A stretch of DNA of 64,000 nt from Lineus longissimus. Taxonomy: Eukaryota; Nemertea; Pilidiophora; Heteronemertea; Lineidae. How positions within the stretch are numbered: position 1 is the first letter of the stretch; each line of letters starts with the position of its first letter. A program made the translations under genes and the position numbers. The DNA lies in contig NC_088312.1 of assembly GCF_910592395.1 (NCBI RefSeq), positions 15,637,792 through 15,701,791 of the forward strand, read 5' to 3'. The notes under the pieces were generated by a model. That model ran no database searches. It saw only the letters and a list, made by a program, of their open reading frames with translations, and was not told where the DNA came from. Shown in pieces: positions 45,361 to 56,451 of the stretch.

Positions 45361-47374
45361 TTGGGCTGATTTTGTTGGGAAACACGAAAATATGTCACTT
45401 GATTGTCCACTGCATTCTTATTATACACTTAATTTTTTATCAAAGTAAAGCATTATCATCACATCATAGATAAAATTTTATAATTTGATTTTCCAGGCTA
45501 TGATTTGTTTAGTTCAACCATGCGTGGGACTTAACAAAATTGAGGCGGAAATGTTCTTGAGGCAGTGTCGGTGTATGGAAGAAACGGAAACATTGGATTA
45601 AGGATTTATTTCATGGTGAATTACACAATCACAAATGGATTACACACGTTCTGGATTAGACTAGTTCCTGCTGCAACTGACATTTTTGCAGGTGCCCACT
45701 CGTAGGCGATTCCTTGATGTCTTCCTTGGATTTTACATGATATTATGTCATTTTCGCCAACATCGGGTTTTGGCGCCAAGACGTTTGTTCCTGGAACGGT
45801 TGATTTAAATGCCGAATGTGGTCAGTTTTAATTTATATCGCAGGTGTCTACCCAAACAATTTTAGATGCTTTCTGCTGAATCTTCTACTACTACTGTTTT
45901 TACTGGGGTTTCATCGATGTTTTTTGGTGGAGTGTGACTCTAAAGTAAATAGGCAGCTTGTTATGCCCCCGCCAATGCGTAAAGCATTGCGGAGGCATTA
46001 TGTTTTACCGATGTCCGTCAGCCGGTAGGCATCAGGCGTCTGTAAACTTTTCGTTTCCGCTCATTTTAACGAGAACGCTTTGAGTAATAACCATGTGACT
46101 TTTTGTGTGGGTAGAAAAAGATAACGTGTACAGCGGGCATTACAGACCAATAACTCTTTCACGATGTCAACTAAACCCAGTCAGCTATGACACCAGCTGC
46201 CCGGGGTTGTCTGAAAAACACTTCACTTTCCTTATGCACCAACTCAATGTGCTCACCGGGGCATATGCTACGCCCTGCGTTGCTCTTGTTATTGCAGTAT
46301 TTTTGTTCTTCCTCTGGTTCACCTATAAACTATTTTTCCAATCTCCAATCATGTTTGCTGCTTTAGCCATTTTGTTTCAGCTCTTAGATAGTAGAAAAAC
46401 GTGTTATTCATTATTTCTAGTAGCACAAGTCCTTGCACGAAATACCTTTCCCGCCATAATATCAGTACCAAGACGTCACAGGGTAGGTCCTAACTCCAGG
46501 AAACGCCTTACTAGTGCACTGTTCCACCTGAAAAGGGTCACTGCTTGGAGAGCTAAATGGGGTCAACATCAGAAAAGCGCGATAATTCAGTCTTTGGAAT
46601 TTTTCCTTTTTTTGTGCAATTTGTTGATGGAAACTACTTATGTAGAACAGGGGGTGACTGGGCAGCGGACAGCTGGGTAATATTGCCCTTAACCTCTTGC
46701 CTCCCTAGAGGGGACGATATATCGTCCCTGTATTTTGTCTCGCGTGGGAGGTACGATATATCATCCCTATACTAATGCTTTAGTATAGAACTCGCGGTAC
46801 ACGCAAGACGCTATTGTATGTTCGTGTCCCTGGTGATCTGCAGAAGACTAGGTTTAGTTTCATTCATAGTTTTCAGAGGGCGCTGCAGTTTGATTGGCGC
46901 TTGTGCAGCGTCACAGTACTGAAGAACTGATTAGCATATAAGTTAATATTATGTTGTATTATTCGATCAATCAGTAATAGACAATAGTCAAAGGTTATCA
47001 ATCAAGTTACGTTGATCATTAACAGGTTGTAACTGCATCAATTACAGTTCCATATACTTTGTTCAAATCAGAAAAAACAATCAATTAGAGCAAAATCAAT
47101 CAAAAAATATTGATTATTTCTTATTATTGATTACCTCTTACCCAATTGATACCCAGAAACAACGCCAATTGATAGCCAAGGTAATCAGCTTTACAAAAAT
47201 GTATGGTTTTATTAATCAAGGATGCATAATGAAGGAGGTACAATATTTAAAAGTATTTTTACGTTATCTATATAATAATACTGGAAGGGGGACGAATAAA
47301 CTCACACTTGCCGATGTTGTTTTGCCTCGAAATTCGGCATGGTTGTTTGGAATATACTCTCCTGATGCAACGTA
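45361..47374 (+). other. No gene confidently recognised
   Basis: A 191-codon frame at 46105-46680 contains two hydrophobic stretches (ALVIAVFLFFLWFTYKLFF; FAALAILFQLL) but no family resemblance, and I do not call it. The segment 45960-46030 (TTATGCCCCCGCCAATGCGT with an inverted GCATTGCGGAGG) looks like the end of a dispersed repeat. A perfect 16-bp palindrome GGACGATATATCGTCC lies at about 46713. Confidence 0.35.
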
Positions 47375-48241
47375 TATGGCAAGCCAGAGTGGACACAATT
47401 CGTATTTTATATCCTTATATATTGTTATTTTATGTGGATATATATTCATATTTTATGTCCATATATATTCCGACCAATCAGAATGAATTTCTTTATATGC
47501 ACAATAATTCATTTTATATACACATAAATTCCATTTTATGTCCACATAAATTCAATTTTATGTCCACATAAAATCCGATTTTATGTCCATATAAATTAGA
47601 TTATATCTACACATAAATTAGACCGGACGAATTTATCACCACATAAATTCCCATTTTATATGGATATAAAATCAGCCAATCAGAATGCCGCTTTATATGT
47701 GCTTATATATTCCACTTCCGTATTGAAAACTTCTACTTCCGTATTAGAATCGGTCACTTCCGTATTAAAATACTTTTGGCCAATGGGAACCATCGTTTCA
47801 GTTGCGCGCGCCAATGAAACGATGGTTTCCCATTGGCCAAAAGTATTTTAATACGGAAGTGACCGATTCTAATACGGAAGTAGACGTTTTCAATACGGAA
47901 GTGGAATATATAAGCACATATAAAGCGGCATTCTGATTGGCTGATTTTATGTCCATATAAAATGGGAATTTATGTGGTGATAAATTCGTCCGGTCTAATT
48001 TATGTGTAGATATAATCTAATTTATATGGACATAAAATCGGATTTTATGTGGACATAAAATTGAATTTATGTGGACAAAAAATGGAATTTATGTGTATAT
48101 AAAATGAATTATTGTGCATATAAAGAAATTCATTCTGATTGGTCGGAATATATATGGACATAAAATATGAATATATATCCACATAAAATAACAATATATA
48201 AGGATATAAAATACGAATTGTGTCCACTCTGGCTTGCCATA
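47375..48241. mobile_element. 867-bp foldback element with 6-bp TSD
   Basis: Arms of about 425 bp are near-perfect inverted copies, from TATGGCAAGCCAGAGTGGAC at the left to its complement at the right. They meet at a short GC-rich centre (GTTGCGCGCGCCAA, ~47801). AACGTA is duplicated on both sides (47369-47374 and 48242-48247). Each arm is built from repeated TTTTATGTCCACATAAA-type motifs plus three ACTTCCGTATT(G/A)A(A/G)A blocks. There is no transposase. Open frames in the arms are mirror images of each other and not genes. Confidence 0.9.
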
Positions 48242-50799
48242 AACGTATAGTTCAAATCGCTAATCATACATGAAAAGTATTAAAATTTAAAGATTTTATA
48301 TAGATTTTTCCCCGTCTCAGTCTTACTCCGACCGCCATGTTTTCGCAGCAAGTGTCAGTAAATTTTTGAAGATCGACCATTTTGCAACTTCTTTTTAAGC
48401 CCTCGATTCGACTATACGATTCGACATGCATTTTTAAACTTGCTTCCTCGGCACCATTTGTCAAAGTCAGCGGCCAATTTATTCTTGCATTTGTCAGGAA
48501 AACGCAAGAACTCACTTGCTAAAGCACTCATTTGCGATTTCGCTGGAAGTTTCTCTACGCGTTGCTAATGACGTCATCACAGAGAGAATCACACCGTTCG
48601 AATTTGTCGACTGCATGTTGAGCAAGGCGAGTGCAATTTTGTCGTTCTAAAAAGGAAATTTCCCACAAATAATGACTGCATGCCGGAATATCTGATCGAC
48701 GCCGCGCCGACAAGTTCCTATCATAATCATATTCATAGGCCTAGCCGAGGGTGGTGGTAGCCGGCTGGGTCCTATCATGCAAAAGACAAAAGTCAATAAA
48801 GAAATAAATGCGTGTCCGGCAACGCCCCCACACCTGGCCTTTTGGGTGACTCCAGAAACTACCGGGCCGATTTCTTCAAAGTTTGGTTTTTATATTTCAG
48901 TAACCATGGTTACGATATAGGGGCCATTTTGCGTACTCCAATACGATAATTTGCTGTACATTACTTTGTATCACCTATGCGTACACGGGGGGGGGGGGGG
49001 GGGGGGGTATCTAACAAATTGGAAAAATGTGTGTACATACTGAACGGATGACAAACAAAACACGGTCAGTGGCACAACCTATGATAATATAGGCCTGCCT
49101 TTCAACTCTAGCTACCACCCGAATTATGCCCACTACACGGGTTATGCTAGTTTTGAATAAAACTGGTAAAAAATCTCGGTACATCGGGTTACATAGGCCT
49201 CGGGAGCCAAATGGTTAATAATGCCTAAGGTCCTTTAATAATTTTGATACCAACCCAAGTGCTTGAATTGGTTGGAATACCATAACCTATGCAGACACTT
49301 GAGGGCCATTTACACAGAACCAGTGATCTTGACCGATCCAGATCATTCTAGATTGGTTTACTGCATTTAACCTATTGACTCCCAAAACTTGAAAATCACG
49401 GGATCCCAGGGTGGCCACGTGGTTGCGAAATTGGGTCTGACTTTCACGATGTGTAGCGCCCGCATACAACCGCCAAGGTCCGGTAACGAGGCACCATCTA
49501 CCCAGGCATGGTATAACTGACCCTACTATACATCAAACACGCTTAAACCAGCAATAAAATAGCGTCCCAGCTCAAGGGAATAAAAATATTACTAAGACCG
49601 ACCTGTCGGTCGTTGGGGAAAAAACATTATTTCAAAATGACTGACTGGTCGGTCACCGGGATTCAAGAGGTTGACTGCGCACCATTGGTCATTCGCAAGA
49701 AACACAATGTTTAAGTTTTGAATATAAAGTTAAAATAAAAGATTGGGGTGTGTCATGTAATAAAGCCATGTGCGTATTCATTTACGCGACACTCGTTAAT
49801 CATCTTCTGTAATAATTTGTTTGAGTAATCTGGGAAAGTTTTGAAAAATGGCGTCCATAAGTACATCTACATTCTTCGCTCGTGCCTCATCTCAACTAGA
49901 GCCCTTTGACGAGAGATAATGGCTTTTTCTGGCATTTATCTAAAAAACTTGACTTTCCTGAGAAACGTGACCGTGCCCAAGTTGTAGGGTAATTACTCAT
50001 TTCTTCAGGTCCCAAGATAACATTCACTGAGTTAAGTTGAAATCAGCGTGACAGTGAACTGAATGGCTGCAAGAATTTCCAGCAAGTACTTGTACCGGTA
50101 ATATTTTGTCTGACAACAACCGTTTTTGGGCCTTTTGAGCTTATTTGACCTTATTATATACGAGAGTAGTAGACAGATCAAGTTGTTTGAAAGACATAAT
50201 TTTAAAAGCCCTTGTCCTGCAATTGCCACCGTGATAATGTATCTCAAGTGCCCCAGCCACATATGTACAAATGATAATCATGTTTGGCAAAATTAAATGT
50301 GTGGTGAATATTGAAAGTTCAAGTGAACACATTATGTAAAAGTGTATAATTACACAGCGAGAACTGTATAATCCCAGTAAATGATTTTTATACATATGGA
50401 AGTCATGAAGACTGTGAGTGTGAATTTTATCCTGATACTTAAAGGCAGAAAGGGAATTGAAGATAGTGACAAAAATGGTATTTTTTCCTAATGTTAAGTC
50501 GGGATCTTGGGATTATTGATTTCTGCCCGTTTCTAGTATTGTGAGGATGTATTTGGTCATTTGTTTTAATGCATGAATGAAGTAACCCGGATCGCAATTA
50601 TTGAAAAATTTGTGTAGAAACTTCATTTGTAGTAGAGTGTGTATATCTGTTACTTCTAATGCTTTTAAAGTCTTGAATAAGGGTTTGGTGTGGGCAATGA
50701 GCAGAGCAGATAATAATAATGAAATGACCTGAAATCTATCGCCTTGTCTTTTATCTTTTTCACTAGGCTAAAGTTCATTTCTGCGACTCTTCTTTGTAT
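48242..50799. other. No gene recognised
   Basis: A poly-G run of about 20 lies at 48988-49007. The rest shows no coding frame, hairpin or element end that I can support. Confidence 0.4.
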
Positions 50800-51945
50800 C
50801 ACAGTGACATCTCTGTGAGACCACCTTGTTGTCTGTTAAAGCACACCAAGACATGGCTCCAGAAGCAATATCTCTTTGAGAACATCTTGGTGTCTGATTA
50901 GGATTGCACACCGATGACTTCCCTCCATAAGGAACGCTCTAGACTCTATGAGAACATATTGTTGACCGATTGGGACACCACACTGAAGACATGCCTACAT
51001 ACCTTTGAGACCACACCGAACACATGTCTCAATAAGGTACATCCATTTGAGACCCCCTTTTTGTCTGATCAGGACAGCACACCATAGTCTCCATAAGTGA
51101 CATCTCAATGAGACCACCTTGTTGTCTGTTCGGTGCAGCACGCACACTGAAGATATGGGTCCATAAAGGACATCTCTATGAGACCATCTTGTTGTCTGAT
51201 TGGACAAGACATGTCTCCATAAGTGACATCTGTATGAGGACACCTTGTTGGCTGGTTGTGACAGCATATTGAAGACTTGTCTCCATAAAAGACATCCATT
51301 TGAGAGCACACTGAAGACTTGCCTCAAAAAGGGACATGTCTTTGAGACCATCTAGTTGTCTGATTGAGACAAGACATGTCTTCATAAGTGACGTATGCAT
51401 GAGGACACCTTGTTGGCTGATTGTGACAGCAGATTGAAGACCTGTCTCTATAAGTGGCATCCCTTCGACAGCACACTAAAGACTTGCCTCAAAAAGGGAC
51501 ATGTCTTTGAGACCATCTAGTTGTCTGATTGAGACAAGACACCTTGTTGGCTGATTGTGACAGCACATTGAAGACCTGTCTCTAGTGGCATCCCTTCGAG
51601 AGCACACTGAAAACTTGCCTCCAAAAGGGACATCTTGTTGATACCATCTTGTATTCTGATTGAGACAAGACTATGTTTCCATAAGTGACATCTATATGAG
51701 GACACCTTGCTGATTGGGACAGCACATCGAAGACTTGCCTCCAAAAGGGAATCTCTTTATGACAATCTTGGTGTCTGATTGAGACAAGACAGTCATGTGT
51801 CCATAAGTGACACCTCCATGCGACATTTTGTTGACTTATTGGGAGGGCACACTGAATACTTGTCTCTATAAATATCATCTCTATGAGACTATCTTGTTGA
51901 TTGATTGGGACAGCACACTGAAGACTTGTCTCCATCAGGAATATA
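50800..51945. repeat. Degenerate minisatellite, ~165-bp blocks
   Basis: Repeated phrases GACACCTTGTTGGCTGATTG, GACAGCACACTGAAGACTTG and CTCCATAAGTGACATCT alternate through the region. The clearest block spacing is about 165 bp with shorter sub-units. Minus-strand frames (51176-51460, 51582-51935) read as repeats of ETSLQCAV.ISQQGVL; they arise because the period is a multiple of three and are not evidence of a gene. Confidence 0.75.
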
Positions 51946-53459
51946 TCAGAAAAGAGGCGGCGGAAGGGGCTCTTTAGATAATGGCTGAAATTACAGCTAA
52001 AATCATTACGAATGCTTCCATTTCATTATATTTTGTTGGTAGGGCATAGATCTCAACATTATTTAGCATTCGGTGCAAATTGACTACGTTTGGAGGGTTC
52101 AAATGGACCCTTTCAATATTGGGCGGGGTACTTTTTGGGGCTATTTTCAAAAAATTTCAATTAAAAAACAAATTTACCGTGCGATGGACATATATACCAG
52201 TTTTATATGAATAAATGATTGTTCCAGATCATTTCCACCAAAAAAGTATATTTGCCATATTCGACTGATAAATCAGGTACAAAGGGTTGGGGTCTATAAG
52301 GATTTTTAGTTAAAGTTAACCGAAAAACCTAAAATTATGAACTATAGTTTTTTTATCTGTTTTTGGTATGAGGGGATTACAAATGATGAAACGTACTAAA
52401 ACTAAGATGTTCAGTGTGAATTACAGAAAATATAAGGGTTAGATCGGTCAAAAAGGGCCAAAATAAGACCTAATGCAATACGCCTAAGAATTGCCTAAAA
52501 TCACCTCATCCACTGGGACAATTTCCTGATATATTCCCAAGTCTGCACAGACCTAATTCAAGACCAACGGTCTTTTACATTTTTCTCGGTTGTTGGTGGT
52601 GCCGAACAAGTTGAAAATGCCATTTTCTGAAGGACAGTCACAATTTTGTCTTCCACATCATTTGTTTTTGTTAAAAAATAACTCAAGTGTGGTTTTTGCA
52701 TTCAAACCAGTTTTCCATGCAGAAAGGAACACTATATATCTCCTTTGTAACAGAAAAACAATAGACCTTGGGATAAATCACAAATGAAATCAGAGAAAGT
52801 GTTAAAACAGACAAGGAGGAAGGATGTGACAAAGTTAAACTGTCCTTAGCTTAAGTGACTTTATATCATATGAACAAACTTTTATTTCAATATAAAGCCA
52901 TGTTTCATGTAATATTATTATATTTCCTACCTTTACCGAACCATCAATGCAGTTTTTGAGCAACTGGTGAGGTCATCAGGGTTAGGGTTAGTGTTGGAAC
53001 ACAAAAAATTCACAATACACAGAAAAGTCAGAAGTGGGTGTGATCAGGGCAGCACCGTGATTCTAACATTTTCTGCTCGTTAAATCAGACATTCTCGGAT
53101 TCTACTAGCTAGCCCAAGACATTGCGATGATGTAGGCTCTGGTCAAGGTTTAATATCGATTGATGCAAATTTTATGTTATGTTTTGCCTTGTTTTCATGT
53201 TCAATCTCCCTCGTTTGAAAAAGCCGGCTGACATGTCATTGTCTGTGTTTATACACGTGCATTTATTTAGACCTAAAATACACAGTCTCAGGGCAGCTAG
53301 TGCGCGCGCAGCTAACACGCGCACATGAGCCTGCGGCGCCTAACGGCCAACCCTAAAACCAACTACTGCTTTTAGCGTTATTCCAATGTTAGTGCCCTCA
53401 CAACCGTAGTGTCACTCTCCAATAACTCTGTTTTATACGGGTCTGTGAAGTTAGCTCCC
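51946..53459. other. No gene recognised
   Basis: AT-rich sequence. A very short GGGTTAGGGTTAG lies at 52979. No supported gene or element. Confidence 0.4.
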
Positions 53460-54170
53460 AGTTCCCATTTCCCAGTTCCTTATTCGTGCCCATTTTGAAA
53501 CATGGTATGTTTGGGTACGAATAAGGGTATGTTTGGGTACGAATAAGGAACTAGGAAATGGGCTAAGCATTTCCCAGTTCCCAATTCAAATTTCTTTCAA
53601 ATATTAACCCTCCACAGTCCGATAACTCAACTTGGCGGTTTTAACCCTTTCCTACCAAGCTCCCGATTCAACTATCAGTGACTTTAACCCTTTCTGACTC
53701 CATTTCCCGGTTCAAAATGCCAGCTCCCTATTCGTCTTGACTCATTTTAACCCTTTATAACTCCATTTTCCGATTCATTTACAGTCACTTTAACCCTTTC
53801 TGACGCTATTTCCCGGTTCAAAATGCCAGCTCCTTATTCGTCTTAACTCCTTTTAACCCTTTATAACTCTATTTCCCGATTCAAATGCTGGCTTCCGATT
53901 CAGCTACAAGTCACTTTAACCCTATCTGACTCCCGGTTCAAAATGCAAGTTCCTTATTCGTCTTAACTCATTTTAGTCATTTATAAGTTTATTTCCCGAT
54001 TCGAATACTGGCTCCCAATTCAGCTACAAGTCACTTTAACACTTTCTAAGCCCATTTCCCGGTTCAAAATGCCAGTTCCTTATTCGTCTTAACTTTATAA
54101 CTCTATTTTCCGATTCAAACGCTGGCTCCCAATTCAGCTTGAAGTCACTTTAACCCTTGGAGCGACCAGG
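53460..54170. repeat. ~110-bp degenerate minisatellite
   Basis: TTTCCCGGTTCAAAATGCCAG recurs at about 53703, 53811, 53933 and 54055, with CACTTTAACCCTTTCTGAC between. At the left edge CCCATTTCCCAGTTCCTTAT and ATAAGGAACTAGGAAATGGG form an inverted pair. Confidence 0.75.
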
Positions 54171-54894
54171 TGTGCTTATAGCATAGACGAAATCACATGG
54201 ACTCAGGATTTGACTTTTTCTATAACTCAAACGTTTATTCGTAATTCCACAACGTAGATTGGTTTTGTTATTTGAATTCTGAAAAGACACAATTACAAAC
54301 AGTTGTTTACAATTTGGAATATACATCTTATGCAATAAACTAGAACCAAATTATGAGGCTTACTAGTATGAACTATCACTATACATGAATGAATCTGTGT
54401 TGTAGTTCAACTTCCGAACAATAGACGGCAGCAGTGCATTGCCTATGTTTCTCAGCAAAACCCACGTGCGGGAGAAACAACCCACATTGAAGACAAATAT
54501 TTCTGCTATAACACAATGCCACTCATTTAACAACTATTACCAGTTTCTATACATTCTTCTATATTCCTTAACTTACCAGTCTGCCCATATTATATCTATT
54601 GCTTGTCATGACAGCCAGACGTGTCTCACATCGGCTCTGACTTTTTCAACAATTACATGGACTTAATTCTTTAAAATGGCCAATGGACCTTTGCTCTGAA
54701 AATGTGTTAGTATCAGGAGATTGCCAGAAGTTGGTGTTAGTCGTCGGATATATGAAATAGTGATGATTCAGGCGGTTTTGTGAGCCATTTGTCCACAGGT
54801 ATATCTTTCTTCGGTTTATACCTTTAATATGTACAGTGCATTTTGTACACTCGCCCACAACTAGGACGGATTAATTCGTTAAAAAAACGCAACC
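54171..54894. other. 5' flank / possible 5' UTR of the LINE
   Basis: No gene is recognised. The 5' boundary of the LINE must lie in or near this stretch, but I cannot place it or see a target duplication. Confidence 0.35.
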
Positions 54895-55770
54895 ATGGGC
54901 AAGAACAAAGGGAATAAGCACTCGAGGCCGAGCTCCGGTTCGACAGGCATGAATACTCCGGACAAGCGGCCAAAGCTAAGTGAAACGACAGGTGAGGAAA
55001 TTCCTGTTTTCGAGGACTTAGTCAATAGTGAAAACGTTGAGCAGGCTCTGCATGATCTTTTATCAGGCCCTAAAATGAAAACGCTCATAATGGGTTTCGT
55101 AGACAATGCGTTGTCCCTCTTAAAAGACGAGCTTATGAAAAACTGGGAAACTTCAGTGAATCGCTTAGAAGGTGAAATCTTCAACCTGCAAAAAGTAAAC
55201 GACTCCTCGAAGGAAGAAGTCAGGCGTGCGCATATGGAACTTGATAAATTTCGTGATGAGAACATTGCTATGAAAAATCGATTAATCCGTGCAGAACGGG
55301 ACATTGATGAATTAGAAATGTACGGGCGTCGGAATGGGATTCGCATATTTGGAATTCCAGAACGTGACCGTGAGAACTGTATCGATATAGGAGTCAAACT
55401 GTTTCAGGACAAGCTGAACATCGCGGTACCGATCACTGAGATAGGTAGAGCCCACAGAGTAGGGCGGTTTAACCGGGATCCCCGCACAGGGGCGAAACCC
55501 CGCCCGATAATCTTCAAGTTCGTGAGACACGAGATGAAAGCATTGGTGATAAGGGCACGGCGCCGCCTCAAAGGAACGGGTATAGTGATCAGGGAGGACT
55601 TGACTGCGTACAGGAAAGGATTAATCGATTCTGCCAGGGCGATACAGGGTGTGACTTCCGTTTGGTCAAACGACGGTCGGGTCACAGCACTCTACAACGG
55701 AGGGAAGCATATGATATCTTGTGAAAAAGACATTGAAAAACTGCGAGCCATCTCTAACTCTGGCTCATAG
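54895..55770 (+). CDS. LINE ORF1 protein (L1-ORF1p-like)
   Basis: The start context is CAACCATGGGC. A basic, Ser/Thr-rich N-terminus (~45 residues) is followed by a heptad-rich region (about 75-140, LEGEIFNLQKVNDSSKEEVR then ENIAMKNRLIRAERDIDELE) that should form a coiled coil. Next comes an RRM-like domain (about 140-225, YGRRNGIRIFGIPE and PIIFKFVRHEMK) and a C-terminal domain with VIRARRRLKGTGIVIREDLT. This layout matches transposase-22/L1 ORF1 proteins, which trimerise and bind element RNA as chaperones. The frame is intact to TAG at 55768. Confidence 0.8.
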   Translation: MGKNKGNKHSRPSSGSTGMNTPDKRPKLSETTGEEIPVFEDLVNSENVEQALHDLLSGPKMKTLIMGFVDNALSLLKDELMKNWETSVNRLEGEIFNLQKVNDSSKEEVRRAHMELDKFRDENIAMKNRLIRAERDIDELEMYGRRNGIRIFGIPERDRENCIDIGVKLFQDKLNIAVPITEIGRAHRVGRFNRDPRTGAKPRPIIFKFVRHEMKALVIRARRRLKGTGIVIREDLTAYRKGLIDSARAIQGVTSVWSNDGRVTALYNGGKHMISCEKDIEKLRAISNSGS

Positions 55771-56015
55771 TTCCGATGGACTCTTCTGAACCAATATGTT
55801 CTTCGAACTTTCAGCGCATGATCTCTTGTGAAAAAGACATTGAAAAACTGCGAGCCATCTCTAACTCTGGCTCATAGTTCCGATGGACTCTTCTGAACCA
55901 ATATGTTCTTCGAACTTTCAAGCGTAATGATCTCTTGTGAAAAAGACAGTGAAAAACTGCGAGCCATTTCTAACTCTGGTTCATAGTTCCGGTGGACTTT
56001 TCTGAACCAATATGT
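55711..56015 (+). repeat. 108-bp segment triplicated at the ORF1/ORF2 junction
   Basis: The last ~20 codons of ORF1, its stop and ~45 bp beyond are repeated twice more, starting at 55711, 55818 and 55927 (periods 107 and 109). Copies are near identical, so the expansion is recent. It lengthens the inter-ORF spacer without altering either frame. Confidence 0.92.
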
Positions 56016-56451
56016 CATGATACTTGTACTCAGCTACTCGCTCTCTTAGATTGGACTCTAAAAAATATGAACCTAGATAATTCGGACTTTACGCTTTTGA
56101 TCGTAATACGTGACAGGTACAGAACTTTTATTTTATTGCCATATTGCTTACTAGCCTCATCTCACCAAATCGCAATGAGTTTGACATACCTTTTCTGGCT
56201 CATCTTCTTCGAGCAACTGATGTTTATCTATCACTTAAATCTTAACTGTAAATATTTATCACGTCATTATTTTCCACAATTGTTAACCAACCTTTCAGCA
56301 CTTTTAATTCTGTTTCCTTTGCCCATATACATGTACAGGATAAATTTACATATTGTTATTTCATCTCCACTATGTCATTTTATGACTGACACAATCGTAT
56401 ACATTGTTTCTTTTCTAGGCAGTTCACTCCACACCTACTTGTTCTCTCTTA

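Noticed and set aside
46105-46680. 191-codon frame with two hydrophobic stretches
   Set aside because: No family resemblance, weak start and odd composition; it overlaps repeat-like sequence.
47308-48227. Matching open frames on opposite strands (47308-47571 and 48045-48227)
   Set aside because: They are mirror images produced by the foldback arms.
50995-51935. Repetitive minus-strand frames of 70-118 codons
   Set aside because: They result from a minisatellite whose period is divisible by three; no start, splice or family support.
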